A stretch of DNA of 64,000 bases from Streptomyces chartreusis (lineage in GTDB: Bacteria > Actinomycetota > Actinomycetes > Streptomycetales > Streptomycetaceae): NCBI RefSeq assembly GCF_008704715.1, contig NZ_CP023689.1:4402001-4466000 (forward strand). Reading direction: 5' to 3'. Numbering within the stretch: position 1 is the stretch's first letter; each line of letters starts with the position of its first letter. The translations under genes and the position numbers were made by a program. This document shows positions 50,404-58,684 of the stretch, piece by piece. The notes under the pieces are model-generated. The model had not been told where the DNA came from and searched no databases. It saw only the letters and a list, made by a program, of their open reading frames with translations.

Positions 50404-51171
50404 ATGTCGACGAACCCATCGATCACGTCATCCGTACGTCTCGACGAACTCATCGCGGCCATCAAGAAGGTGCACCCCGAGCCGCTCGACCAGCTCCAGG
50501 ACGCGGTGATCGCCGCGGACCACCTCGGCGAGGTGGCCGACCACCTGATCGGTCACTTCGTGGACCAGGCCCGGCGATCGGGCGCTTCCTGGACCGACAT
50601 CGGCAAGAGCATGGGCGTCACCCGGCAGGCGGCGCAGAAGCGGTTCGTGCCGAAGGAGGGGACCGACCTCGATCCTCAGCAGGGCTTCGGCCGCTACACG
50701 CCGCGTGCCCGCAACGTGGTGATGGCCGCGCACAACGAGGCCGTCGCCGCCCGCAACCCCGAGGGCCGCCCCGAGCACCTGGTCCTCGGCCTGCTGGCCG
50801 AGCCGGACGGCATCGCCGCGAAGGCGATCACGGCCCGGGGCGTCCTCCTGGACTCCGTGCGCCAGGCCGCCGCCGCGGCGCTGCCGCCCGCCGCCGACGA
50901 GGTCCCCGAGCTCATCCCCTACGGCTCCGACGCCAAGAAGGTCCTTGAGCTCACCTTCCGCGAGGCCCTGCGCCTCGGCCACAACTACATCGGCACCGAG
51001 CACATCCTGCTGGCCCTGCTGGAGTTCGAGAACGGCACCGGGGTTCTGTACGGCCTCGGCATCACCAAGCAGGAGGTCGAGCAGTACATCGTCGAGCTGC
51101 TGGCCCAGTTCCTGAAGAGCGGCGAGGAAGCCACCAAGCAGGCGCGGGAGGAGGGCGGAGAGCGGGGCTGA
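50404..51171 (+). CDS. HTH regulator with two Clp-N (ClpA/ClpB N-terminal) domains
   Basis: 255 residues. The N-terminal ~85 residues include a helix-turn-helix-like segment (SWTDIGKSMGVTRQAAQKRF). Then come two Clp-N repeats: RYTPRARNVVMAAHNEA ... PEHLVLGLLAEPDG and LELTFREALRLGHNYIGTEH with ILLALLEFENG. No AAA module is present, so it is a stand-alone adaptor or sensor domain fused to DNA binding. ATG 50404 has no ribosome-binding site; two operators immediately precede it. Confidence 0.85.
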   Translation: MSTNPSITSSVRLDELIAAIKKVHPEPLDQLQDAVIAADHLGEVADHLIGHFVDQARRSGASWTDIGKSMGVTRQAAQKRFVPKEGTDLDPQQGFGRYTPRARNVVMAAHNEAVAARNPEGRPEHLVLGLLAEPDGIAAKAITARGVLLDSVRQAAAAALPPAADEVPELIPYGSDAKKVLELTFREALRLGHNYIGTEHILLALLEFENGTGVLYGLGITKQEVEQYIVELLAQFLKSGEEATKQAREEGGERG

Positions 51172-51205
51172 GGTCGTTGTCAGACCCGGGTGTCACACTC
51201 GCAGC

Positions 51206-52912
51206 ATGACCGAGCGGTGGGCTCTCGCTCCGGCCGAGGACGGTGGCGCGGAGGTCGCCCCCCTCGGTCCGGACGGGCTGCTCGCCGGGCCCGTGCGGCG
51301 GGAGCCGGACCTCGCCGGGGCCGTGCGCGGGCGGCCGGAGGTCGCGCGGTGGGTGTGGCGGTCCACCGCCGAGGTCTATCCGATGCTGCTCGCCGCGGGG
51401 GTGCGAGTGGAGCGGTGCTACGACATCGAGGACGCCGAGACCCTCCTCCTCGGCCACGAGGGGCGGTACGGCGAACCGAGATCGGCCGCCGCCGCACTCG
51501 CCCGGCTGCGCGGCGGCCCCGTGCCGTCCGACCCGCCCCAGCGCGCCGCCGAACCCGGCTCGCAGTCCCCGCTGTTCGAGCCCCAGGCGGTCCATGTGCC
51601 GCTCACCGACCTCGTGGAGGTCTACGCCGAGCAGCAGCGGCGGCACGACAGGACCGCGCACCCCGACCGGATGCGGCTGCTCACGGCGGCCGAGTCGGCG
51701 GGGATGCTCGTGGCCGCGGAGATGAACCGGTCCGGGCTGCCGTGGAGCGCGGACGTACACCGCGCGCTGCTGCACGAGATGCTGGGCGAACGCTATGCGG
51801 GCGGCGGGGAGCCGCGCCGGCTGGCCGAGCTGGCGGACGAGGTGTCGGCGGCGTTCGGGCGCCGGGTGCGGCCCGATCTGCCGGCCGATGTGATCAAGGC
51901 GTTCGCGCAGGCCGGGATCAAGGTCAGATCGACCCGGCGCTGGGAGATCGAGTCCGTCGACCACCCGGCCGTGAAGCCGCTGATCGAATACAAGAAGCTG
52001 TACCGGATCTGGGTGGCCCACGGCTGGTCCTGGCTCCAGGACTGGGTGCGGGACGGGCGGTTCAGGCCGGAGTTCCTCGCGGGCGGGACGGTGACCGGGC
52101 GCTGGGTGACCAACGGCGGGGGCGGGCTGCAGATCCCCAAGGTCATCCGGCGTGCGGTGGTCGCGGACCCGGGCTGGCGGCTGGTGGTGGCCGACGCCGA
52201 CCAGATGGAGCCGCGCGTGCTCGCCGCGATCTCCCGTGATCCCGGGCTGATGGAGGTGGCCGGCCGCGAGAGCGACCTGTACCAGTCGGTGTCCGACCGC
52301 GCCTTCTCCGGAGACCGCGCCCAGGCCAAACTCGCCGTGCTGGGCGCGGTGTACGGACAGACCTCCGGCGACGGCCTCAAGAACCTCGCCGCCCTCAGAC
52401 GCCGCTTCCCCAAGGCCGTGGCCTACGTCGACGACGCGGCGCGGGCCGGCGAGGAGGGGCGGCTCGTACGGACCTGGCTGGGACGGACCTGCCCACCGGC
52501 GGCCGGCGCGACGGCCGACGCCGACGAGGAGGCGGGGATCCCGATCCCGGACGCGGACGAACCGGCCGAGGGCTCCGGGTCCCAGGACTGGGGCCGGGGC
52601 TACGGCTACGCCTCCACCAACGCCCGCGCCCGGGGCCGCTTCGCCCGCAACTTCGTCGTGCAGGGGAGCGCGGCCGACTGGACACTCCTGCTGCTCGCCG
52701 CGCTACGGCAGTCCTGTGCGGGTCTGGCGGCGGAGCTGGTCTTCTTCCAGCACGACGAGGTGATCGTGCACTGTCCGCAGGAGGAGGCCGATGCGGTGGT
52801 GACGGCGATCCGGGAGGCGGCGGAGCTGGCGGGGCGGCTGACGTTCGGGCAGACGCCGGTGCGGTTTCCGTTCACCACGGCGGTGGTGGAGTGCTATGCG
52901 GACGCGAAGTAG
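51206..52912 (+). CDS. Family A DNA polymerase with degenerate exonuclease domain
   Basis: 568 residues. Polymerase motif A is VVADADQMEPRVLA, motif B RAQAKLAVLGAVYG and motif C QHDEVIVH. The N-terminal ~200 residues resemble the 3'-5' exonuclease domain of Pol I, but the metal-binding D-x-E set is not evident, and there is no 5' nuclease domain. Between motifs B and C is an acidic insertion (DADEEAGIPIPDADEPAEGSG). Streptomyces carry this in addition to housekeeping Pol I; repair or translesion work is likely. ATG 51206. Confidence 0.88.
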   Translation: MTERWALAPAEDGGAEVAPLGPDGLLAGPVRREPDLAGAVRGRPEVARWVWRSTAEVYPMLLAAGVRVERCYDIEDAETLLLGHEGRYGEPRSAAAALARLRGGPVPSDPPQRAAEPGSQSPLFEPQAVHVPLTDLVEVYAEQQRRHDRTAHPDRMRLLTAAESAGMLVAAEMNRSGLPWSADVHRALLHEMLGERYAGGGEPRRLAELADEVSAAFGRRVRPDLPADVIKAFAQAGIKVRSTRRWEIESVDHPAVKPLIEYKKLYRIWVAHGWSWLQDWVRDGRFRPEFLAGGTVTGRWVTNGGGGLQIPKVIRRAVVADPGWRLVVADADQMEPRVLAAISRDPGLMEVAGRESDLYQSVSDRAFSGDRAQAKLAVLGAVYGQTSGDGLKNLAALRRRFPKAVAYVDDAARAGEEGRLVRTWLGRTCPPAAGATADADEEAGIPIPDADEPAEGSGSQDWGRGYGYASTNARARGRFARNFVVQGSAADWTLLLLAALRQSCAGLAAELVFFQHDEVIVHCPQEEADAVVTAIREAAELAGRLTFGQTPVRFPFTTAVVECYADAK

Positions 52913-53346
52913 GCAGGGGGCAGCGGGGGTGGCCGAGGTGGCCGGTTCAGATGGGGTCGGAGGCCCCGTGCTCCAGCCCGCCGTGCCTACCACCGGTGTA
53001 CGTCCCTGACCTGCCTTGCGTGCGCCTGACGTACGCCTGACGTGGTTGCCTGAGGTGACAGTCGCGTGTCGCGGAACACAACTTGCGACAGGTCTGCGAT
53101 CTGTCGGCATGGCTTAATCTGATCACTACAACGGATCCGGCCCGACGGTGCGCGCGTATGACGCGCAGCTCGGGGGAGCGTCGCCGCCGTGGCCGGATCC
53201 GGGGACGCGTTCGGGTCCCGGTCGTCCGAGGTGAACGACCGGGGCCCGCGTCCCGTTTTCCTTGCTGTCTGCGGCCGTTGCCGCTCCTCCGCAGTCGGCG
53301 CTCCCGCGGCACGGCGCCCTGCGTGGCGCAGCCCTCCCCGCCCGCT
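52913..53346. other. 434-base gap with no supported gene
   Basis: Short frames here overlap the glycosyltransferase or are poor in codon bias. There is a small dyad (CGACAG/CTGTCG near 53095-53105) followed by TTAATCT and GATCACTACAACGG, which resembles a promoter -10 and start region directed rightwards, then a palindromic-looking GGATCCGG pair (53133, 53194). I see no convincing gene for such a promoter. Confidence 0.4.
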
Positions 53347-54240
53347 TCAGATGACGGGCGGTCGTCCCAGTCGGCTCAGCTGCCACACCGTGCGCCACCG
53401 CATGGGCCGCCGCTCGCCGGCCGATTCCCGCAGACCTTCCAGGAAACCGCCGAACCATGCGCGCAGCCCGCCGAGCGAACGGGTGCGTGCGAGGGTGAGC
53501 AGCATCCAGATGCCCAGGTGGACCGGGATGAGCGGCAACGGCAGCCGACGCCGGGTCAGCCAGACGCGGTTGCGGGCGTTCACGCGGTAGTAGATGGCGT
53601 GCCGGGCGGGCGAGGTCTTCGGGTGCTGGAGCAGGAGCTCGGGCGCGTAGAGGATGCGCCAGCCGGCGTCGGCGGCACGCCAGGCCAGGTCGGTCTCCTC
53701 ATGGGCGAAGAAGAACTCCGCGGGCCAGTTGCCGGTCCGGGCCAGCATCGCCGTACGCAGTGCGTGCCCGCCGCCGAGGAAGCCGGTGACGTAACCGCCC
53801 CTGAGCGGATCCGACTTGCCGATCCTCGGCACATGGCGCTGCTGGGTCTCGCCGTGCTCGTCGGCGATGCGGAAGCCGACGATGCCGAGCCGGTCGTCGG
53901 CGGCGTACAGATCCCGTACGCGACGCAGCACATCGGCGTCGACGAGGAGCCCGTCGTCGTCCAGCTCGACCACGACATCGACGTCCCCGAACGCGCACAG
54001 CCGCTCCAGCGCGGCGTTGCGGCCGCCGGGGCAGCCGAGGTTCTCGTCCAGCTCTATCGGGGTGAACTCGCCGGGCAGGGCGAGCCGTTCGGCGAACTCG
54101 GGCAACGGGCAGCCGTTGCCGACGACGACGATCCGATCGGGGGCGACGTCCTGCTTGGCCACGGACTCCAGCAGCGCGTCGACCTCGGCGGGCCGGTTGC
54201 CCATGGTCACCACGGCGACGGCGATCCTCAGCTCCGACAT
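53347..54240 (-). CDS. Family 2 glycosyltransferase
   Basis: 297-residue GT-A enzyme: IAVAVVTMGNRPAEVDALLE with the nucleotide-sugar loop, VVVELDDDGLLVDADVL (DxD-type), GRNAALE and FFFAHEETDLAWRAADAGWR with the general-base ED region. The C-terminal helices suggest membrane association. Acceptor and sugar unknown; likely cell-envelope polysaccharide. ATG or GTG at 54240. Confidence 0.88.
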   Translation of the reverse strand: MSELRIAVAVVTMGNRPAEVDALLESVAKQDVAPDRIVVVGNGCPLPEFAERLALPGEFTPIELDENLGCPGGRNAALERLCAFGDVDVVVELDDDGLLVDADVLRRVRDLYAADDRLGIVGFRIADEHGETQQRHVPRIGKSDPLRGGYVTGFLGGGHALRTAMLARTGNWPAEFFFAHEETDLAWRAADAGWRILYAPELLLQHPKTSPARHAIYYRVNARNRVWLTRRRLPLPLIPVHLGIWMLLTLARTRSLGGLRAWFGGFLEGLRESAGERRPMRWRTVWQLSRLGRPPVI

Positions 54241-54420
54241 ACCCCACCCCCTCGCTTCGTTCCGGCATCGATTACCGGCGCGATGCTAGTGGTTAACGGT
54301 AAGGACTTTTCAAGTTCGCCGTATTGAGGGGGAGTCGGTGGGGACCGAGAGGTGTGACGGAGGACTCACCTGACGGCTGGGCGAGGGAATCAGGGCAGTC
54401 GTCGCGGCAGCCGACGCGGT

Positions 54421-54906
54421 CTACCTGCCGCGATTCTCCCGACGCCGTACGAACTTCAGGCCCGACCAGTCCTCCCCCAGCGCCGCCACCTTGACGTCGA
54501 CCACGCCGAGGGGGAGGAAGAGGTCGCGCAGGGAGTTCTCGGTGATGTCACTGACGTGGCCGGCCGCGCGCCGGGGCCAGGCGATCCACAGCATGGCGTG
54601 GTCGGCGAGGTCACGGACCAGCGCGGGGCCTTCGGCGACGAGTTCGGCGTACGACCGATGGAAGGCGAGGGCGACGTCCGCGCCGCGCGGACCCCCGTCG
54701 GCGACCTCGCATCCGTCCGGCAGGCCGGGGATGTCCCAGCGGGCGGGGGCGTGCAGGAGCCGGACCTGGTGGCCCGGCTTGATGCCGATCTTTCGGGCGA
54801 GGGGTGTGCCGGATGCACCGGGCGTGCCGGATGAGCCGGGCGTGCCGGATGGACCGAATGGACCGGGTGTGCCGGATCGACCTGACCTCCGGTCGGCTTC
54901 GCTCAT
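54421..54906 (-). CDS. DUF3052 family protein
   Basis: 161 residues. Folded part: KIGIKPGHQVRLLHAPARWD, ALAFHRSYAELVAEGPALVR and AMLWIAWPRRAAGHVSDITE, typical of DUF3052. Before it is a collagen-like stretch with four SGTPG-type repeats (about residues 11-35), encoded by degenerate 9- to 15-base repeats. ATG 54906 begins before the repeats. Function unknown. Confidence 0.82.
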   Translation of the reverse strand: MSEADRRSGRSGTPGPFGPSGTPGSSGTPGASGTPLARKIGIKPGHQVRLLHAPARWDIPGLPDGCEVADGGPRGADVALAFHRSYAELVAEGPALVRDLADHAMLWIAWPRRAAGHVSDITENSLRDLFLPLGVVDVKVAALGEDWSGLKFVRRRENRGR

Positions 54907-55157
54907 GCCGAACCTCCGCCTCGCTCCGCACCGTCCGTAGGGTCCGCACGGTCTGGATGCCATCCTCACCCACGGACATCCGACTCGCCTGCCCCCCGGC
55001 GACACGCAGGCCAGAGGCGGGAGGCCGGGGGAACCGATGCGGGCGCGAAGTGAGCCGAGGCGGCCTGGGACGTCGGCACCCCCTGGCCGCCCAACCCGCC
55101 ACGAGGCCTCCCCCACCCGGCTCACCCAGCTCACCCAGCTCACGCGCCTCAGTCGCC

Positions 55158-56597
55158 TCAGTCGCCCGGCCCGACCCGCAACGGATTGAAGCGCGTGGCC
55201 GCCATGAGGTACCAGGCGGTCGCCCCGACATGCCGGTACGGGTAGTACCCGAACCCGAACCCGGTGTCGATCGGACTGCTGGCCGACACGACGCCCGCCC
55301 GCTCGGGAACCGCACGTCCGCCGACGGTCTGGGCGCCGCCGAGCAGATCCTGAGCCCGCTCGATGGAGTCGATCAGCCGCTGGGCTCGCGCCTCGTCGCC
55401 CCGCCCGTGCCGCTCGCGAAGGGCGAGCGCGAGGTGAGCGGTCCCCTCGAACCAGACACCGTTCCGGTCCGGCTTGGGCTGGGAGTCGGCGATCGGCGCG
55501 TCCTCGTTGGCGAGCAGACTGGCGGAACTGAAGGTGACACCGTCGTACGACTGCCCCGCCGGCACCGTGCTGTTGCGCCGCTCGGCATGATCGAGGACGG
55601 CGAGCTCCCGCGCGGCCCAGTCCAACGACCGTGCGTGGGCACGCGAGTCGAGGGCGAGGTGGGTCCAGGTCTGGGTGTCCTCGGGAATCGGCGAGGTGTT
55701 GATGTGCACCCCGTCATTGGTCCCGGTGTAGAAGAACCCGCCGTCGGCCTCCCACATCTTCAGGGCGAACGCCCGCGCACGGGAGCGCCTTTCCCACCAC
55801 ACCCGGTCCCCGGTGAGCCGGGCGAGCCGCCCGAAGAGACAGACAAGGTCGGTGTTGTGCTCGGTGGAGGTGAAGGGCAGTTTCTGATTACCGCCGTCGA
55901 CCCCGAACTTGTACCCGCCGAGCGGTTCGTCGGTACGGCCGTTGCGCTCGACCCATTCCCCGATCCGCACGGCACCGCGCAGGAACCGCCGCTCCCCGGT
56001 CCGCCGCGCGAGCGCACTGAGCGCGATCCCGGCCCAGGCCATGTCCCCCACGGCCGTCCCGGTGAACCCGAACTGCGACCCCACGTTGACGGTCCCGTCC
56101 GCCCGCACGAACCCGTCCGGCTGCCGCGAGCCGTCGTAGAAGGTGTACGGCCCGACGTTGTACCCCTGCCGAAGCCGCCCGTCACCATGGACCGGATCAT
56201 GCGCCTGCGCATACAACAGGGCGTCCCCGAGCGACGCGGCCCTGCGCTGCGCGTCGACGGTACGGACGCCGAGCAGGGCAAGAATCGCGAGGGCGTTGTC
56301 GTAGGTGAAGGCGGTACTGAACAGCCCGGCCTGATCGGCGTAACTCTGAGCGAGCCGGACGGGGCCGTGATCGGGGTAGCCATCGGTGGCGGCAGCGAGG
56401 AAAGCGACGGCACGACGCCGGGCGGAGGCACGCGGGGAGGCATGCGCCGAACCGGCTGTGGGAGCGGAGCCGTTGCCGGCGCCGGATGCATTCGCCGCCC
56501 CCACCCCGGCCGCACTGAAGAAGGCGGCACCGATCCCGACCCCAATCAGCGAGCGACGACTGAACCCCGGGTCAGGCCTACCGGACATACCGTTCAT
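55158..56597 (-). CDS. Tat-exported six-hairpin glycosidase-like protein
   Basis: 479 residues. Tat signal FSRRSLIGVGIGAAFFSAAG at the N-terminus (twin Arg), then an (alpha/alpha)6-barrel-like protein with SYADQAGLFSTAFTYDNALA, GDGRLRQGYNVGPYTFYDGS, MAWAGIALSALARRTGERRF, DGGFFYTGTND and WFEGTAHLALALRERHG. Repeat spacing of ~60 residues fits a six-hairpin toroid (glycosidase or lyase). A LacI-type palindrome 19 bases upstream of the ATG (56616-56633) supports sugar-controlled expression. ATG 56597 follows AAGGGAG. Confidence 0.78.
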   Translation of the reverse strand: MNGMSGRPDPGFSRRSLIGVGIGAAFFSAAGVGAANASGAGNGSAPTAGSAHASPRASARRRAVAFLAAATDGYPDHGPVRLAQSYADQAGLFSTAFTYDNALAILALLGVRTVDAQRRAASLGDALLYAQAHDPVHGDGRLRQGYNVGPYTFYDGSRQPDGFVRADGTVNVGSQFGFTGTAVGDMAWAGIALSALARRTGERRFLRGAVRIGEWVERNGRTDEPLGGYKFGVDGGNQKLPFTSTEHNTDLVCLFGRLARLTGDRVWWERRSRARAFALKMWEADGGFFYTGTNDGVHINTSPIPEDTQTWTHLALDSRAHARSLDWAARELAVLDHAERRNSTVPAGQSYDGVTFSSASLLANEDAPIADSQPKPDRNGVWFEGTAHLALALRERHGRGDEARAQRLIDSIERAQDLLGGAQTVGGRAVPERAGVVSASSPIDTGFGFGYYPYRHVGATAWYLMAATRFNPLRVGPGD

Positions 56598-56615
56598 GGG
56601 TCTCCCTTGCCACGG

Positions 56616-56633
56616 CTTGAGAGCGCTCTCAAG
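56616..56633. promoter_or_regulatory. LacI-family operator
   Basis: CTTGAGAGCGCTCTCAAG, a perfect 18-base palindrome with the central AGCGCT typical of LacI-family sites such as CebR's in Streptomyces. It lies 19 bases before the Tat-exported enzyme. Confidence 0.82.
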
Positions 56634-56860
56634 AAGCGCGGGGCCATTCTGCTGGCACGGGTGGGACGGGTCAACGGTCCTGGGCCCATGCACAGTTGCC
56701 TCCGCCTCGGGCACGTCATGCCACCTCGGACATCCCGCCTCGTCATCCCGTCCATTCCATGATCACTCTCAGCAGTGAATCGGTCGAAAAACTGCAACTG
56801 TCCTATGTAAGGCCCAGTTGTCCCAGGTGTTCATCGGGAGATCACCAGAAAGGGAGAGCC

Positions 56861-57325
56861 TTGCTCGGGCAGCACCTCACGCGCCTCGCCACGACTCTGA
56901 CCATCACGGGAGCCCTCGCGTTCGCCACTTCCACAGGCGCACACGCCGGCGCCATCGGCGCGACTCCAGTGCGCACGTTCGAGTACAGCGTGGGCGGCGT
57001 AACCATGAAAGTGCCGACCGGCTGCATGTTCACGCACGTCGTCCGAGGAAGCGGCAGAAAGATCACGTACCAGAACGCAGGGGTCGACTGCGCGTTCGTC
57101 GGGGCGCTGAGCAGCGGTTTCTGCAACTGGCGCATCGACTTCAGCTACGCCGACACGAACAACCGCACCTATCGCACATCGCGTGGGCGAACGCACAGCG
57201 AGTGCAAGATCGACCCGATGCGGAGCAACGCTCCCCGGACACTGCCTCGTTATGGCAAGACGTGCGCCCACCTTCATGTCAACGGGGTGCGGCGCGTGAG
57301 TCAGTGCCACCACGTCACGAAATGA
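56861..57325 (+). CDS. Small secreted six-cysteine protein
   Basis: 154 residues with signal peptide (LTRLATTLTITGALAFATST, cleavage near AHA|GA). Mature part (~125 residues) has six cysteines (in GCMF, DCAF, FCNW, ECKI, TCAH, QCHH), enough for three disulfides, and many Arg/Thr. Start: TTG 56861 follows AAGGGAG; the in-frame ATG at 56696 would put the signal peptide ~55 residues in. No family recognised. Confidence 0.65.
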   Translation: MLGQHLTRLATTLTITGALAFATSTGAHAGAIGATPVRTFEYSVGGVTMKVPTGCMFTHVVRGSGRKITYQNAGVDCAFVGALSSGFCNWRIDFSYADTNNRTYRTSRGRTHSECKIDPMRSNAPRTLPRYGKTCAHLHVNGVRRVSQCHHVTK

Positions 57326-57332
57326 GTCGCTC

Positions 57333-57578
57333 ATGGTCGCGCAGCAACAGGGGCAGGAGTCGGATCAGGGGCGGGATTCGCAGCGGCGTCGGGCCGCTAT
57401 CGCCGCGTTCCTCGGGGGCTTCTTCGCCGCCCTGGCCTTCTTCGCCTTCTTCCCCGGCCTGCCCCACGTCATCGACTGGGGCGCCATCCTCGCCTCCCTA
57501 GCCGTGGGAGCGCTGACCCAGTGGGGTTGCCGGTCCTGGATGAAGAGGACAACCACGAAGAAGCCCGAACACATGTAG
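57333..57578 (+). CDS. Small two-helix membrane protein
   Basis: 81 residues: polar Gln/Arg start, a hydrophobic segment AAIAAFLGGFFAALAFFAFF, a short loop, and ILASLAVGALTQWGC with a lysine-rich tail. Lies seven bases after the secreted protein's stop, so co-expressed. Function unknown. Confidence 0.65.
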   Translation: MVAQQQGQESDQGRDSQRRRAAIAAFLGGFFAALAFFAFFPGLPHVIDWGAILASLAVGALTQWGCRSWMKRTTTKKPEHM

Positions 57579-57815
57579 GCGCTCAGGTGGACGCCTATTC
57601 CGGGTGACTACTGAGACCCGGGGGGCCAAGACCGCGGCCGCCCGAGTCGGCAGATCTATAGACCTCGCGAGGCTTCCGCGCGAGCAGGAGGCTCCCCGTC
57701 ACTCCGCGGTCAATCTGGTGCGTGGATGGTCCGCCACATGGTCGTGGATCATGTATACGGGTACGATTTTAAGAGCTCTCGTAACTGAAGGGCTCTTTTC
57801 TGGTCTTCCTGAAAA

Positions 57816-57914
57816 CACGACGGGCCGGTGTTCGGCCAGGGTTTCGCGGATCCCGACGGCACGAGTGGCGGCGGCGAGGGCCTCCTCCCGCCGCCCCAAG
57901 GCCGCGACGACCTT
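57816..57914 (-). pseudogene. Tetratricopeptide-repeat gene fragment
   Basis: Minus-strand reading gives VVAALGRREEALAAATRAVG then IRETLAEHRPVVF, the signature of the Streptomyces TPR proteins that carry repeats such as LGRREEAL..A..AV.I...LAE.RP. Only one unit remains and the surrounding frame lacks further repeats, so it is a remnant. Its inner end meets the Ku fragment at about 57906-57914. Confidence 0.6.
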
Positions 57915-58232
57915 GACGATCCCGAATTCCGCGACACCTACACCGACGCCCCGGCACAGATCATCGAAGCCAAACGCGAAGACAGGCCCCTGCCCAAGAC
58001 ACCCGAACCCGAAGCAACGGGTGGCAAGGTGCTCGACCTGATGACCGCCCGCAACGAATCCGTCGCCAAGGCAAATGCCGCCCGCGGCGCAGGCGCCGAC
58101 GACGTACACGAGATCTTGAAGAAGAAGACCGCGGCCAATAAAACCACTGCGGAGAAGACCACGGCGAAGAAGCCATCGACGCGACGGCCGCGCGCAGCGC
58201 CTAAGGGAGTCGCAGCATGGACATCGAGCTGA
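57906..58232 (+). pseudogene. Ku C-terminal tail fragment
   Basis: From about 57906 the plus-strand frame reads DDPEFRDTYTDAPAQIIEAK, LPKTPEPEATGGKVLDLMTA and a Lys/Thr/Ala-rich tail with KKTAANKTTAEKTTAKK, which is the C-terminus of bacterial Ku (NHEJ end-binding protein). The whole DNA-binding core that should precede it is missing; the upstream frame is unrelated. The frame stops at 58232, overlapping the next gene's start. Not a functional Ku. Confidence 0.65.
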
Positions 58233-58684
58233 CGTACGGCAATGGACTTCTGCGCAGCATCGGCAGTGCGGAGATCAGCTACGGCCGACGGGAGTGGATG
58301 GACAGCACGCCCCGCGCCGTTGGTTCGTGGCCCCTTGAGTACCAACGGTTCAGTTCCACCCTGCGTGCTGTGGGCAGCGTCGAGATCACATACCGTCGAC
58401 GGTCGAGCCTGCCGCGCACCGTGGGCCGGTGGAGCTGCGAAACCAGCAGATTCGGTGGCCGCCTTGAGCGCATCGGGCCGTATGAACTGATGCACGACGG
58501 AGCCGGCCGAGTCTGCGCCGTGGGTCCGCTTGAAATCTTTTACAACGGAGGGGGGAGCCACCCCATACACGTGCGCCTGCCGGGCGAGGACGTGACCTTG
58601 ACCGAGGAGTTGCTTCTCGTACTCTTCCTCGTCCTGTTCTGGCAGCAGCAAGCCTGGGATGCGTACTACCAGGCCAACCGCTGA
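58217..58684 (+). CDS. 17-residue-repeat protein with hydrophobic C-terminus
   Basis: 155 residues. Six units of about 17 residues follow one pattern, R-x-[VI]-G-x-x-x-[LIV]-x-Y-x-R (e.g. RAVGSWPLEYQRFSSTL, RAVGSVEITYRRRSSLP), suggesting a small beta-solenoid. It ends with a hydrophobic stretch (LTEELLLVLFLVLFW) and QQQAWDAYYQANR, so a tail anchor is possible. ATG 58217 follows AAGGGAG. I do not recognise a named domain. Confidence 0.65.
   Translation: MDIELTYGNGLLRSIGSAEISYGRREWMDSTPRAVGSWPLEYQRFSSTLRAVGSVEITYRRRSSLPRTVGRWSCETSRFGGRLERIGPYELMHDGAGRVCAVGPLEIFYNGGGSHPIHVRLPGEDVTLTEELLLVLFLVLFWQQQAWDAYYQANR

Noticed and set aside
53083..53346. Gene starting near 53158 on the plus strand
   Set aside because: The frame soon overlaps the glycosyltransferase in antisense and its product is Arg/Pro-rich without known features.
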